DNA from: Rhizobium sp. R635
GTDB lineage: Bacteria > Pseudomonadota > Alphaproteobacteria > Rhizobiales > Rhizobiaceae
Assembly (NCBI RefSeq): GCF_002211285.1
Contig: NZ_LOKX01000001.1
Span: forward strand, 124,001-188,000
Direction of reading: 5' to 3'
DNA: 64,000 nt
Shown here: in pieces, positions 1-8,313 of the stretch
How the letters are laid out: every line of letters begins with the position of its first letter
How positions within the stretch are numbered: the stretch's first letter is position 1
The notes under the pieces: model-generated
What the model saw: only the letters and a program-made list of their open reading frames with translations
The model's database searches: none
What the model was told of the DNA's origin: nothing
Program-made: the position numbers and the translations under genes

Positions 1-62
1 TCATCCGTGAATATGTGACCTATGACGTCCCGGATTTCTGGAAGGACGATTACAGTATCTAA
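1..62 (+). CDS. 3' end of an unidentified gene
   Basis: An open frame enters the window and stops at TAA 60-62. The last residues read IREYVTYDVPDFWKDDYSI. The tail is rich in acidic and aromatic residues. I do not recognise the family, and the rest of the gene lies outside the window. Frame and codon use look like normal rhizobial coding sequence. Confidence 0.5.
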   Translation, partial: IREYVTYDVPDFWKDDYSI

Positions 63-92
63 GCGGCGGTTTTTGCCGGGGAAAGGTGAAGC

Positions 93-197
93 CTAAAGCA
101 TGTCGCGCAAAAGTGTGCAGCGGTTTTGCGGCAACGACATGCGTAAAACAAGGACCTAAAGCGCAAGGAGCGAATCTGAAAGATCGCGACGCGCTTT
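93..197. repeat. RIME-like intergenic repeat, copy 1
   Basis: This intergenic element contains two stem-loops. GCATGTCG at 98-105 pairs with CGACATGC at 135-142, and AAAGCGC at 158-164 pairs with GCGCTTT at 191-197. The first loop holds GTGCAGCGGTTTTG, and CCTAAAGCGC opens the second stem. A second copy with the same layout lies at 22094-22194. Repeats of this form are common between genes in Rhizobium; I call it RIME-like (Rhizobium intergenic mosaic element) from memory. The rest of the 62-214 gap shows nothing else. Confidence 0.7.
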
Positions 198-214
198 AAG
201 ACGCGGTTCTGCCG

Positions 215-931
215 TCAGGCGACGGGCAGGCGGATGGTGAAGCGGCTGCCGGTTTCATCCGAATGTTCGAGGCTGACGTCGCCGCCAAGCGCCCTCAGAA
301 ATTCCCGCGCCGTCGTCAGCCCGAGACCGGCGCCGGGGATGGCTCCTGCCTTCGGCAGCTTCCAGAAAGCTTCGAATATTCGCTCGCGATAAGCAGGATC
401 GATGCCCGTTCCATTGTCGGCAATCCGGATGAACCAGTCCGCTCCCTCTCGCTCCGCCGTGATGGTCACGTCAGGCGGCGCTTCGCTGCGATAGGTCAGG
501 GCATTGGAAATGAGGTGCCGCAGCGCCAGGCCGAGCAGGGCAGGGTCGGTGCGGATAGAGGGAAGCCCGTCGCTCGTGAGCGTGGCGTTGCGGATCGACG
601 TCTCGTCGGTCAGCTCACCCCAGATATTTTCGACAAGCGCCTGCAGATCGACCTCTTCGGGCGTCACCTGAGGCGTTCCGCCGGCGAGGCTCATCAGCGT
701 CTTGGTGAGGCGCTGCGCGGTCTGCGCCTTTTCCATGATCATCCGCAGACTTTGAAGATGTTCGCTCTCGAGCGTCGCCTCGAGATCGTCGAGCAGCAGC
801 TCGGCATACATGGCAATATGGCGCAGTGGCGATTGCAGGTCGTGCGAGGCGGTCGCGAGGAAACGCTTGATTCGCTCTTCGTTGTCGCCGGCTGCACTGG
901 TTTCCGGCGGTGTCGTCGGGTTGGATGACAT
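215..931 (-). CDS. Short sensor histidine kinase without sensor domain
   Basis: This is a 238-residue kinase core with no membrane segment and no recognisable input domain. The H-box SHDLQSPLRH has its phosphoacceptor at His30. It is followed by the N-box (LRHLISNALTY), the G1 box (IADNGTGIDP), the F box (RIFEAFWKL) and the G2 box (GAGLGLT). The HisKA-plus-HATPase layout resembles the C-terminal half of bacteriophytochrome-type kinases. The ATG at 931 is preferred over an upstream in-frame TTG at 961, which sits against a terminator and has no ribosome binding site. No response regulator is adjacent, so partner and signal are unknown. Confidence 0.8.
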   Translation of the reverse strand: MSSNPTTPPETSAAGDNEERIKRFLATASHDLQSPLRHIAMYAELLLDDLEATLESEHLQSLRMIMEKAQTAQRLTKTLMSLAGGTPQVTPEEVDLQALVENIWGELTDETSIRNATLTSDGLPSIRTDPALLGLALRHLISNALTYRSEAPPDVTITAEREGADWFIRIADNGTGIDPAYRERIFEAFWKLPKAGAIPGAGLGLTTAREFLRALGGDVSLEHSDETGSRFTIRLPVA

Positions 932-965
932 TGGCGGCTCTCGATCTCTATTCGCCGACAATAGA

Positions 966-999
966 AAGAGGGCGCCGGCTCTGCAACCGGCGCCCTCTT
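966..999 (-). terminator. Terminator after secDF
   Basis: A 13-bp perfect stem (966-978 with 987-999) has an 8-base loop and is followed on the minus strand by TTTCT. It lies just after the secDF stop codon. It should separate secDF from the kinase gene, which begins at 931. Confidence 0.75.
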
Positions 1000-1022
1000 C
1001 AAGGATGCGTTAACAACCGATT

Positions 1023-3569
1023 TTAGCCGGCGGACTTGCGCGGGCGGCCCTGTTCCGGCGGGATGATGTCCACGCCCGCATCGGTTGCCGATGCCTTGGC
1101 ATGACGGCGGCGCCAGTCGCCGAGGAAGAGCAGGATCGGAGCCGCGATGAAGATCGACGAGGCGCCGGCAACCAGAATGCCGAAGACCATCGGGATCGCG
1201 AAGCTCGAGACGGCACTGCCGCCCCAGATCGCCATCGGCACCAGGGCGAGGAAGGCCGTCGCATTGGTGTAGAGGCTTCGCGCCAGGGTCTCGTTGATCG
1301 ACTTGTCGATGATCTCGCGCAGCGGCATCGATTTGTAGAGGCGCATATTTTCGCGCATGCGGTCATAGACGACGACCTTGTCGTTCACCGAGTAACCGAC
1401 CAGCGTCAGGATGGCGGCGATGGCCGTCAGGTTGAAGTCGAGCCCGGTGATCGCGAAGAAGCCGATCGCCTTGGTGACGTCGAGCACCAGGGTGACGATG
1501 GCGCCGACGGCGAACGGCCATTCGAACCGCACCCAGATATAGATGAGCATCGCGAAGCTTGCGATCACTACCGACAGGATGCCGGCCGAGGCAAGCTCGC
1601 CGCTGACCTTCGGGCCGATGACGTCGGTGCCTTCGACGGTGGCGGTCGGATCGATCCTGGCGACTTCGGCCTTCAGCTTGGTCACCGCTGCCGTCTGCGC
1701 CTCTTCGCCGCCTTCCTGCCGCTGAGCGCGAACGAGAATGCTGTTCTTGTCGCCGAAGGACTGAAGCGTGATTTCGCCGAGGCCGAGGCTATCCAGGCCT
1801 TCGCGGAACTTCGCAAGATCGGCTTCGCCCTGGGTCTTGACGGACATCTGGATGCCGCCGCGGAAATCGACGCCGTAGTTGAGGCCGGGATGGAGGAAGA
1901 GCACGACGGAAGCGATCGACAGCAGCGCAGAAACGGTGACGCCGAAGAAGCGCGCCTTCATGAACTGGATGTGCTTGTCGTAAGGGCTGAACGGGATCAG
2001 CGGCCGGATGTTCAGCACCTTGAACTTGCGGCGGCGGGTGATCTCGATCATGGCAACGCGCACAAAGGCGACCGAGGTGAACATCGAGATGATGAGGCCA
2101 AGCGCCATGGTCACGGCAAAGCCGCGAACCGGTCCGGAACCGAAGTAGAACAGGATGGCCGCAGCGATCAGGGCCGTCATGTTGCCGTCGATAATTGTGG
2201 AATAGGCACGGTTGAAGCCGGTATCGATGGCGGCGAAGGCGCTCTTGCCCTTGCGGGTTTCTTCACGAATGCGCTCGTTGATGAGGACGTTCGCATCGAC
2301 CGCGAGGCCGATGCCGAGAACGACACCCGCAATACCCGGCAGCGTCAGCGTTGCGCCGACCAGCGTGAGCGCTGAGAAGGTCAGGATCGTGTGGATCAAG
2401 AGCGCGATGTTCGCCAGGATGCCCCAGGTTCCGTAGAGAACGAAGATGAAGGCTGCAACGAGGATAAAGCCGACGATACCGGAATAAACGCCCATCTTGA
2501 TGGCATCGGCGCCGAGGTCGGCGCCGACGGTGCGTTCCTCGATGACGGTCAGCTTGGCGGGCAGGGCGCCGGCGCGCAGCATGGCGGCAAGCGTCGTTGC
2601 GCTGTCGGCCGAGAAGTTGCCGGAGATCTGGCCGGAGCCGCCGGTGATCGGCTCGCGGATGACAGGTGCGCTCAAGACCTTGTCGTCGAGAACGATGGCG
2701 AAGGGATTGCCGACGTTCTGGCGGGTGATGTCGGCAAAGCGGGTGGCGCCGGCGCTGTCGAAGCGGAAGCTGACGACCGGCTCATGCGTGTTGGGGTCGA
2801 AGCTGACGCGGGCATCCGAAAGGCGGTCGCCCGATATTTCGACGCGGTCGAGGACCGGATAGGAGTTTCCTTCGTCGTCTTTCAGCATGGTGACGCCGGG
2901 GCCGGGCTGGTTGTTCGGCGCGAGCATGTGGAACGACATCTTGGCCGTGGAGCCGAGCAGTTCGCGCAGGCGCGACGGGTCCTGTGCGCCGGGAAGCTGG
3001 ACGAGCACGCGGTTGCCGCCGATACGCTGAATGGTCGGCTCGGAGACGCCGACCTGGTCGACGCGCTGGCGAATGACTTCAAGGCTCTGCTGGACGGCAT
3101 TGTCGACATTGGCGGAGATGCCGGCCGGCGAGAAGCCGACGGTGATGGTCGCTCCGTTCGCGGTGACATCGAGATCCGCCTGGCCGGCGCTGAGGCCGGT
3201 GCTGATCGGATTGGCGAGCGTCTTGAGGTCGGTGACGGCCGCATCGCTCTGCGCGGCATCGGCGAGCGTCACGACGATCTGGTTCTGGCTGCGCACGACG
3301 GCCTTCGGCTGGATGCCCTTTTCGCGCAGGACGCGGCGAGCGTCCTGAAGCAGCGATTGCAGCCGCTCCTTGGTCAGATCGGCTTCGTCGACTTCCAGAA
3401 CGAGGTGCGAGCCGCCGCGAAGGTCGAGGCCGAGCGACACCTGCTCATGCGGCAGCCATGCGGGGATGCGCTGGAGGGTGGATTGCGGCAGGACGTTCGG
3501 CAGGGCGATGAATAGGCCGAGAACGATGATCACCGTATAGGTGAGCACCAGCCATGGTGAAGTACGCAT
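1023..3569 (-). CDS. secDF: Protein-export membrane protein SecDF (fusion)
   Basis: SecDF assists the SecYEG translocon and uses the proton gradient to pull proteins across the inner membrane. This 848-residue protein fuses SecD (about residues 1-520) and SecF (about 530-848), as in many alphaproteobacteria. The first membrane segment covers about residues 7-27. The SecD motif LGLDLRGG and the SecF counterpart YGVDFRGG are both present. The proton-path motifs also remain: GLAVDANVLINERIREE in SecD and VNDKVVVYDRMREN in SecF. Start: ATG at 3569, with AAGGA 8 bases upstream. A 945-residue upstream extension of the open frame looks non-coding. The neighbours 3652-4035 and 4090-5913 are on the same strand and close. 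Confidence 0.93.
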   Translation of the reverse strand: MRTSPWLVLTYTVIIVLGLFIALPNVLPQSTLQRIPAWLPHEQVSLGLDLRGGSHLVLEVDEADLTKERLQSLLQDARRVLREKGIQPKAVVRSQNQIVVTLADAAQSDAAVTDLKTLANPISTGLSAGQADLDVTANGATITVGFSPAGISANVDNAVQQSLEVIRQRVDQVGVSEPTIQRIGGNRVLVQLPGAQDPSRLRELLGSTAKMSFHMLAPNNQPGPGVTMLKDDEGNSYPVLDRVEISGDRLSDARVSFDPNTHEPVVSFRFDSAGATRFADITRQNVGNPFAIVLDDKVLSAPVIREPITGGSGQISGNFSADSATTLAAMLRAGALPAKLTVIEERTVGADLGADAIKMGVYSGIVGFILVAAFIFVLYGTWGILANIALLIHTILTFSALTLVGATLTLPGIAGVVLGIGLAVDANVLINERIREETRKGKSAFAAIDTGFNRAYSTIIDGNMTALIAAAILFYFGSGPVRGFAVTMALGLIISMFTSVAFVRVAMIEITRRRKFKVLNIRPLIPFSPYDKHIQFMKARFFGVTVSALLSIASVVLFLHPGLNYGVDFRGGIQMSVKTQGEADLAKFREGLDSLGLGEITLQSFGDKNSILVRAQRQEGGEEAQTAAVTKLKAEVARIDPTATVEGTDVIGPKVSGELASAGILSVVIASFAMLIYIWVRFEWPFAVGAIVTLVLDVTKAIGFFAITGLDFNLTAIAAILTLVGYSVNDKVVVYDRMRENMRLYKSMPLREIIDKSINETLARSLYTNATAFLALVPMAIWGGSAVSSFAIPMVFGILVAGASSIFIAAPILLFLGDWRRRHAKASATDAGVDIIPPEQGRPRKSAG

Positions 3570-3651
3570 GTTGTATTCCTTGATAATCGGGAGGCCGGCG
3601 CTCGGGCGCTGGCGGCATGTCGTCAAATATCGGAAGCGCCTTGGCGCAACG

Positions 3652-4035
3652 TCAGGCAGCGACCGGTGGCGCGCGGGCCTGATGGGTCCTGAAGGCTGCG
3701 GCATGAAGCGGCGCTTTGAATGCCGGAAGAGGGACTGATATGTTCCAGCCGGAGAAATCGACAACCGGGGCGGTGGCAACGGTAAACGGTCCGGCGTCAT
3801 GCGCCGCCTGCTTTGGCGCAAGCTTGCGCTCGGCGGCAAGCATGCCGCGCACCGCATCACGGGCGGTCAGCTGTTGCGGCTGCGGATCCCGGCCGGAAGA
3901 GGAAAGGGTATTGCTGACGGCCGCAGCCGGGGAAATGACCAGGTTGCCGCCGAGGAGCAGCCCGAGATAGGCAAAAATGGCGATGAGGATGGAAGCGGCG
4001 ATACGGCCCGTCAGACGGTGCCGGTCCAGCTCCAT
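3652..4035 (-). CDS. Small single-pass membrane protein, unknown function
   Basis: This is a 127-residue protein with one membrane segment at about residues 11-33, a proline/alanine-rich middle and an Arg/Pro-rich C-terminus. The ATG at 4035 has GGAG 7 bases upstream. An in-frame TTG at 4074 would add 13 residues but has a poorer site. It lies between the antiporter gene and secDF on the same strand, so it may be cotranscribed with them. I recognise no family; function unknown. Confidence 0.6.
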   Translation of the reverse strand: MELDRHRLTGRIAASILIAIFAYLGLLLGGNLVISPAAAVSNTLSSSGRDPQPQQLTARDAVRGMLAAERKLAPKQAAHDAGPFTVATAPVVDFSGWNISVPLPAFKAPLHAAAFRTHQARAPPVAA

Positions 4036-4089
4036 CTTCTCCGTTCCGGCGATGTCACTCCCGTATCGGCTCAAAAGCGCGCCAATCTC

Positions 4090-5913
4090 TCATTCTTTTT
4101 CCAGCGGTGCAGTGCCCGTCGGAATGATTGTATCAGGCTCCTGCCTGTCTTCATAGGGAACACTCTCATGATGCACTTGGGCGAGCCGGTCAACCATGCC
4201 AAGCGCGATTTCGCGCTCGCCCATGATGACGGTGTCGGCGCCGTATTGCTTCAGTTCGTCGACCTCGGCGTCGGAATGGGCGCGCGCGACGATGAGGATC
4301 GATGGATTGACGGCGCGCGCCTGCTCGGCGATGCGGCAGGCCTCGAAGGCGTTCGGAATGGCGATGGCGAGGCTGCGGGCCGTTGCGAGATTGGCGAGAT
4401 CGAGCGTCTCGCGCGCCACCGCATTGCCCATGAAGGCTTCGATCCCCTGCGCCTTCAATTCGCCGATGCGCTTGTCGGAATCTTCGATGACGAGGAAGGG
4501 TGTGCCGGATGATTTGAGGTTCTGCCCGACGATCCGGCCGACCCGGCCGTAGCCGATCAGGATGGCGTGGCCGGTAAGCGCGGTCGGGTGCACGTCGTCG
4601 TCCTCGGGCAGCGCCTGCTCCTGAGCGGCGCCCGTATCCGCGGCGGAGGAAGCGGGATCGGCCGCGGTCTCCTCGCGTCTTGCCCCTTCGAGAAGGGGCC
4701 GCATGCGGTCGCAGAGAAAGAACAGCAGCGGATTGAGGACGATCGATATGATGGCGCCGGCAAGGATGAGGTCCCTGCCTTCCTCCGGCAGAAGCCCGAG
4801 TTCGACTCCGAGCGCCGCGAGGATGAAGGAGAATTCGCCGATCTGGCCGAGGCTCGCCGAAATCGTCAGCGCCGTGCCGAGCGGCTTTTTGAAGGCGAGC
4901 ACGATCAGCAAGGCGGCGACCGATTTGCCGATGACGATGATGAAGATGGTGGCGAGGATCAGCAGCGGCCGGTCGATCAGGATGTTCGGATCGAACAACA
5001 TGCCGACCGAGACGAAAAAGAGCACGGCGAACGCGTCGCGCAGCGGCAGGCTTTCCTGGGCGGCGCGGTGGCTGAGCTCGCTTTCCGCAAGCACCATGCC
5101 GGCGAAGAAGGCGCCGAGCGCCAGCGACACGCCGAAGAGCTTCGCCGCGCCGAAGGCGACGCCGAGAGCGATGGCGAGCACCCCGAGCCGGAAGAGTTCG
5201 CGCGAGCCGGTGTGGGCGATGCGGTGCATCGTCCAGGGAATGAGCTTGCGTCCGAAGACCAGCATCAGCGCCACGAACAGCGCGACTTTCACCAGCGTCA
5301 TTGCGATCATGGCGCCGATGCCGAGATCGAAGCCGAGCAGGCGGCTCAACCCGGCCGAAAGCGGCTCGACGGGCCCGTGGCCGTCACCGCCGATGCTGGC
5401 TGCGGCCGGGATCAGCACCAGCGCCAGCACCATGGCGAGATCCTCGACGATCAGCCAGCCGACGGCGATCCTGCCGCGTTCCGTCTCGACGAGCCGCCGC
5501 TCCTGCAGCGCCTTCAGGAGCACGACGGTGGAGGCGACCGAAAGCGCCAGGCCGAAGACCAGGCTGCCGCCTGTCGGCCATCCCAGGAAGGCGCCGAGCC
5601 CCCAGCCGAGCAATGTGGCAAAGGCGATCTGCGCAATCGCGCCGGGCACGGCGATGCCGCGCACGGACAAAAGGTCTTTCAGGGAGAAATGCAGCCCGAC
5701 GCCGAACATCAGCAGGATGACGCCGATTTCGGCAAGCTCCGGCGCAAGGCTCTGATCCGCCACGTAACCCGGCGTATGCGGCCCGACGAGCACGCCGGCG
5801 ATCAGATAGCCCACCAGCGGCGGCATGCGCAGCCGGTGGGCGAGGGCACCGAAGATGAAAGCCAGCACGAGGCCGCCGACGATTGTCGAAATCAAGGGCG
5901 TATCGTGTGGCAT
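4090..5913 (-). CDS. Monovalent cation:proton antiporter, CPA2/Kef family (YbaL-like)
   Basis: This 607-residue inner-membrane protein has an N-terminal Na+/H+ exchanger domain of about 12 segments (residues 5-400). A short acidic linker follows, then a cytosolic TrkA-N/RCK domain (about 445-560) with the Rossmann signature GYGRVG. The family (KefB, KefC, YbaL) moves K+ or Na+ against protons and is gated by NAD(H) or glutathione adducts bound to the RCK domain. The substrate cannot be told from sequence. It is transcribed divergently from the small XRE regulator at 5993. The downstream genes 3652-4035 and secDF run the same way. Confidence 0.88.
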   Translation of the reverse strand: MPHDTPLISTIVGGLVLAFIFGALAHRLRMPPLVGYLIAGVLVGPHTPGYVADQSLAPELAEIGVILLMFGVGLHFSLKDLLSVRGIAVPGAIAQIAFATLLGWGLGAFLGWPTGGSLVFGLALSVASTVVLLKALQERRLVETERGRIAVGWLIVEDLAMVLALVLIPAAASIGGDGHGPVEPLSAGLSRLLGFDLGIGAMIAMTLVKVALFVALMLVFGRKLIPWTMHRIAHTGSRELFRLGVLAIALGVAFGAAKLFGVSLALGAFFAGMVLAESELSHRAAQESLPLRDAFAVLFFVSVGMLFDPNILIDRPLLILATIFIIVIGKSVAALLIVLAFKKPLGTALTISASLGQIGEFSFILAALGVELGLLPEEGRDLILAGAIISIVLNPLLFFLCDRMRPLLEGARREETAADPASSAADTGAAQEQALPEDDDVHPTALTGHAILIGYGRVGRIVGQNLKSSGTPFLVIEDSDKRIGELKAQGIEAFMGNAVARETLDLANLATARSLAIAIPNAFEACRIAEQARAVNPSILIVARAHSDAEVDELKQYGADTVIMGEREIALGMVDRLAQVHHESVPYEDRQEPDTIIPTGTAPLEKE

Positions 5914-5953
5914 CGCTGTCTCCCGCTCTGGAAATCCCGTTCGTATTATGACA

Positions 5954-5977
5954 TATATGGTCTATATCGACCAATAT
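5954..5977. promoter_or_regulatory. Possible operator between antiporter and XRE genes
   Basis: The 79-base divergent gap is AT-rich against a GC-rich background. It contains TGGTC and GACCA (5958-5962 and 5969-5973) separated by 6 bases. This is a short dyad that could bind the XRE protein encoded next to it. The arms are only 5 bp, so confidence is low. Confidence 0.3.
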
Positions 5978-5992
5978 GGGTAATTTGAAATC

Positions 5993-6253
5993 ATGGGTCA
6001 AGGCGCCAGGGAAACAATTCTGAGCCCCGCTCTCTGCCGGGCTGCACGCGGTCTGCTCGACTGGACCCAGACCGATCTCGCCGAGAAGGCGGCCGTCTCG
6101 CGCAGCACCATCCGCGATTACGAGGGACGCCACCACGACATCCACCGTGCGACCGAGGCGCAGTTGCGCCTCGCCTTCGAGGAAGGCGGCGTCAGGTTCG
6201 TGGAGATCGAAGGTGCCGGCACCGGCCTCTGCCTGCCCAATCGAACAGGCTGA
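5993..6253 (+). CDS. Small XRE-type helix-turn-helix regulator
   Basis: This 86-residue protein is essentially one helix-turn-helix domain, residues about 15-65. The recognition region is DLAEKAAVSRSTIRDYEG. The C-terminal FEEGGVRFVEIEG strand is typical of short XRE regulators in rhizobia that bind next to their own gene. It is divergent from the CPA2 antiporter and ends 7 bases before the convergent GT39 gene. Target unknown; the antiporter promoter is the obvious candidate. No toxin partner is adjacent. Confidence 0.75.
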   Translation: MGQGARETILSPALCRAARGLLDWTQTDLAEKAAVSRSTIRDYEGRHHDIHRATEAQLRLAFEEGGVRFVEIEGAGTGLCLPNRTG

Positions 6254-6260
6254 AGCCGGC

Positions 6261-7682
6261 TCAGGGCGCCAGGCAGGCGGCGGAGACTTTGTAGATATAA
6301 AGCGTCTTGGGCTTGTAGTAGCCGTCGGCCGGCTGCCAGTTCTTCAGCACCTCGGGCGTCTCGGCGGCGCAGGTGAGGGGGGTGTCCGTCAGGAAAAGCA
6401 CCTTGCCGGTGATGTCGGCTGGCAGGGCGAATTCCTGCTCGTAATAGCTTTCCGGCAGGCCCGCGGGCGCCCGCGCATAGATCCTGTAGGATGCATCGCG
6501 CAGCGTATAGAAAAGATCGGCGACCATGTCGCGGTTGTCGGTGACGATGATGTCGGTGCCGGCCTGACCTGTCAGCGCGGCCGCCTCACGGCTGACTTCG
6601 GCGCGGCCGAGATAGCGCTTCATGAGCTCGTCGCCGTTCGGCAGCAGCAACTGATGCGGAAAGATCGTCGCCAATGGGAAGAGCAGGCTTGCGATGCCGT
6701 TAATGGTGAGCGACAGCCTGAGCCCCTTCGGCCACAGCCGATGGAGCAGCCAGACGGCAAGGATGGTCCCGGCGACATAAGCGGTCACGGCCCAGTTGGC
6801 ATAGGCCTTGGCGACCGTCGCCTGCAGGGTGATCAGCACCACCACCGGCATCGACAGCCAGACCAGCATCTTCTCCCGGTCGTCGCTCCTGCCCTTGATC
6901 ATGCGGTAGACCGCCCAGAGCATGGCGAAAAATATGATCGGCCCGACGACGCCGAACTGGGCGGAGAAAAATTCGAGTCCGCGGCGCAGATTGATGCCGA
7001 GGTCGCTCCAATGGGCGATGTCCTGCGTATGGCGCACGGTCGTATTGTCGTGCTGCAGGTTCCACCAGAGGTTCGGCAAGGCGACGACAGCCGCGACCGC
7101 GACCGCGATGATGAAATCCCGGATGGCGATGCGCGCCGCCGGGATGAGGAGAAGGGCAAGCGCGCCGCCCGGAACGACGAACAGCACCGCATATTTCGTC
7201 AGGAAGGCGAGGCCGACGCCGAGACCCATGACGAGGGCCAGGCCGACGGAGCGCCGCTGCGTCAGGCCGAAATAGGCGAGCAAGGCGATGGCGATGAAGA
7301 ACAGCAGGATCACATCGGTCGAGAAGAACACCGAAGACAGCGCAACGCCCGGCAGCGAGATATAGGTGGCGCCCGTCCAGCCCTCGATCTCCGGCCCGAC
7401 GAAACGCTTCGCCACCTTCATCAGCACCAGTGCCGCGGCCATGTGGATCAGCGGCCCGAGCAGCCTGATCCAGTAGATGGCGTTGGAGCCGGAGAGTTCG
7501 GTCATCGCCCGGATCACCCAGGCGATCATCGGCGGCTTCGAATAATAGCCGAGGTCGAGATTCTGCGACCAGAACCAGTATTGCGCCTCATCGACGAAAA
7601 GGTCGGTCGCATCGAAATGGAGCGAAACGACGCGCCAAAGCGTGAAGCCAAGGACGATGAGGAGACCAGATCTGGGAGACAT
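6261..7682 (-). CDS. Membrane glycosyltransferase, GT39/ArnT-like
   Basis: This 473-residue protein has about ten hydrophobic segments. The first loop contains VDEAQYWFWS, the acidic motif of the PMT/ArnT/GT39 superfamily. Such enzymes use polyprenyl-phosphate sugars and transfer them to lipids or proteins on the periplasmic face. Donor and acceptor are not predictable here. ATG at 7682 is the start. It ends convergently with the XRE gene. No other envelope genes are next to it. Confidence 0.8.
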   Translation of the reverse strand: MSPRSGLLIVLGFTLWRVVSLHFDATDLFVDEAQYWFWSQNLDLGYYSKPPMIAWVIRAMTELSGSNAIYWIRLLGPLIHMAAALVLMKVAKRFVGPEIEGWTGATYISLPGVALSSVFFSTDVILLFFIAIALLAYFGLTQRRSVGLALVMGLGVGLAFLTKYAVLFVVPGGALALLLIPAARIAIRDFIIAVAVAAVVALPNLWWNLQHDNTTVRHTQDIAHWSDLGINLRRGLEFFSAQFGVVGPIIFFAMLWAVYRMIKGRSDDREKMLVWLSMPVVVLITLQATVAKAYANWAVTAYVAGTILAVWLLHRLWPKGLRLSLTINGIASLLFPLATIFPHQLLLPNGDELMKRYLGRAEVSREAAALTGQAGTDIIVTDNRDMVADLFYTLRDASYRIYARAPAGLPESYYEQEFALPADITGKVLFLTDTPLTCAAETPEVLKNWQPADGYYKPKTLYIYKVSAACLAP

Positions 7683-7769
7683 GAACCGAGTGTTCCGCTG
7701 ACATGAAAGGCGCGAGTGCGATTACACCAAAGGCGCCGGACTGCCAACGGGAAAGGGCGAGGATACGGT

Positions 7770-7883
7770 TTAGAATACCCGAAGCGCGCGGATGTCGCGA
7801 TTTGCGGCGAGGAAATCCAGGCGGGCAACGGCGGCAAGTACGCCCATTGCGATCAAGCAGGAACCCAATCCGAGAACAATCAT
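7770..7883 (-). CDS. Possible 37-residue membrane microprotein
   Basis: An ATG at 7883 has AAGGA 8 bases upstream and opens a 37-codon frame. It begins MIVLGLGSCLIAMGVLAA and ends with a basic/hydrophilic tail. It would form one transmembrane helix. It lies upstream of the GT39 gene on the same strand, 87 bases before its start. Support is only the ribosome binding site and the hydrophobic character. Conservation in other rhizobia would decide it. Confidence 0.4.
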   Translation of the reverse strand: MIVLGLGSCLIAMGVLAAVARLDFLAANRDIRALRVF

Positions 7884-8313
7884 TGCTCTGTCCTTGTCGA
7901 CGTCATGTCTTGGTAGTCGACCGGCATATAACACGGAGCTTGCGTGTGCCTTGTAGCAGCCGTGCAACTCCGCGGGAGTATTTGTGGCGAACTGCTTTGA
8001 ATTGCTTCAAAAGCCTGCAATGCGAAAGGCTTATTAACCTTCAAGCAAGGAATTAACCATAAACATTGGGTTACACGTCGGAATGGGAAGATGCACTCGT
8101 TCCCACCAGGCATGACGCCGTACCGCCGTACCGGGTCGATCCGGTATCCATCTCTTCAGACAGCTCCGAAACATAGCTGATCAGGGGGCTTCGATCCGCC
8201 GGTATAACCGGTGGTGAGAAAGGTCTCCACGCTTCGCGCTCATCGGATGCTGTGAAAGTTTTTGGCCGGGCATTCGCCCGGAAAGTGGTTGGGGACAGGC
8301 GTTGAGGCAGGAC
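7884..8313 (+). promoter_or_regulatory. che operon upstream region with CAAG-N10-TA element
   Basis: This 430-base gap precedes icpA. At 8042-8049 it holds CAAGCAAG and, after exactly 10 bases, TA (8060-8061). That is a variant of the element found before motA, flgB, flgE, flhA and fliF. It lies 265 bases before the icpA ATG, so a long leader would follow. A small dyad, CCGGT-ATA-ACCGG (8199-8211), lies nearer the gene. I see no other open frame apart from the one entering from 7883. Confidence 0.45.

Noticed and set aside
1101..2375. 424-residue open frame opposite secDF
   Set aside because: It is an antisense shadow of a clear SecDF coding frame. Composition is Arg/Asp/Gly-rich with no domain.
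4567..5988. 473-residue open frame opposite the antiporter gene
   Set aside because: Shadow of the CPA2 antiporter in high-GC DNA. Low-complexity charged composition and no family signature.
6147..7706. 519-residue open frame opposite the GT39 gene
   Set aside because: It overlaps the XRE gene and the whole GT39 gene. Composition is typical of reverse-frame artefacts.
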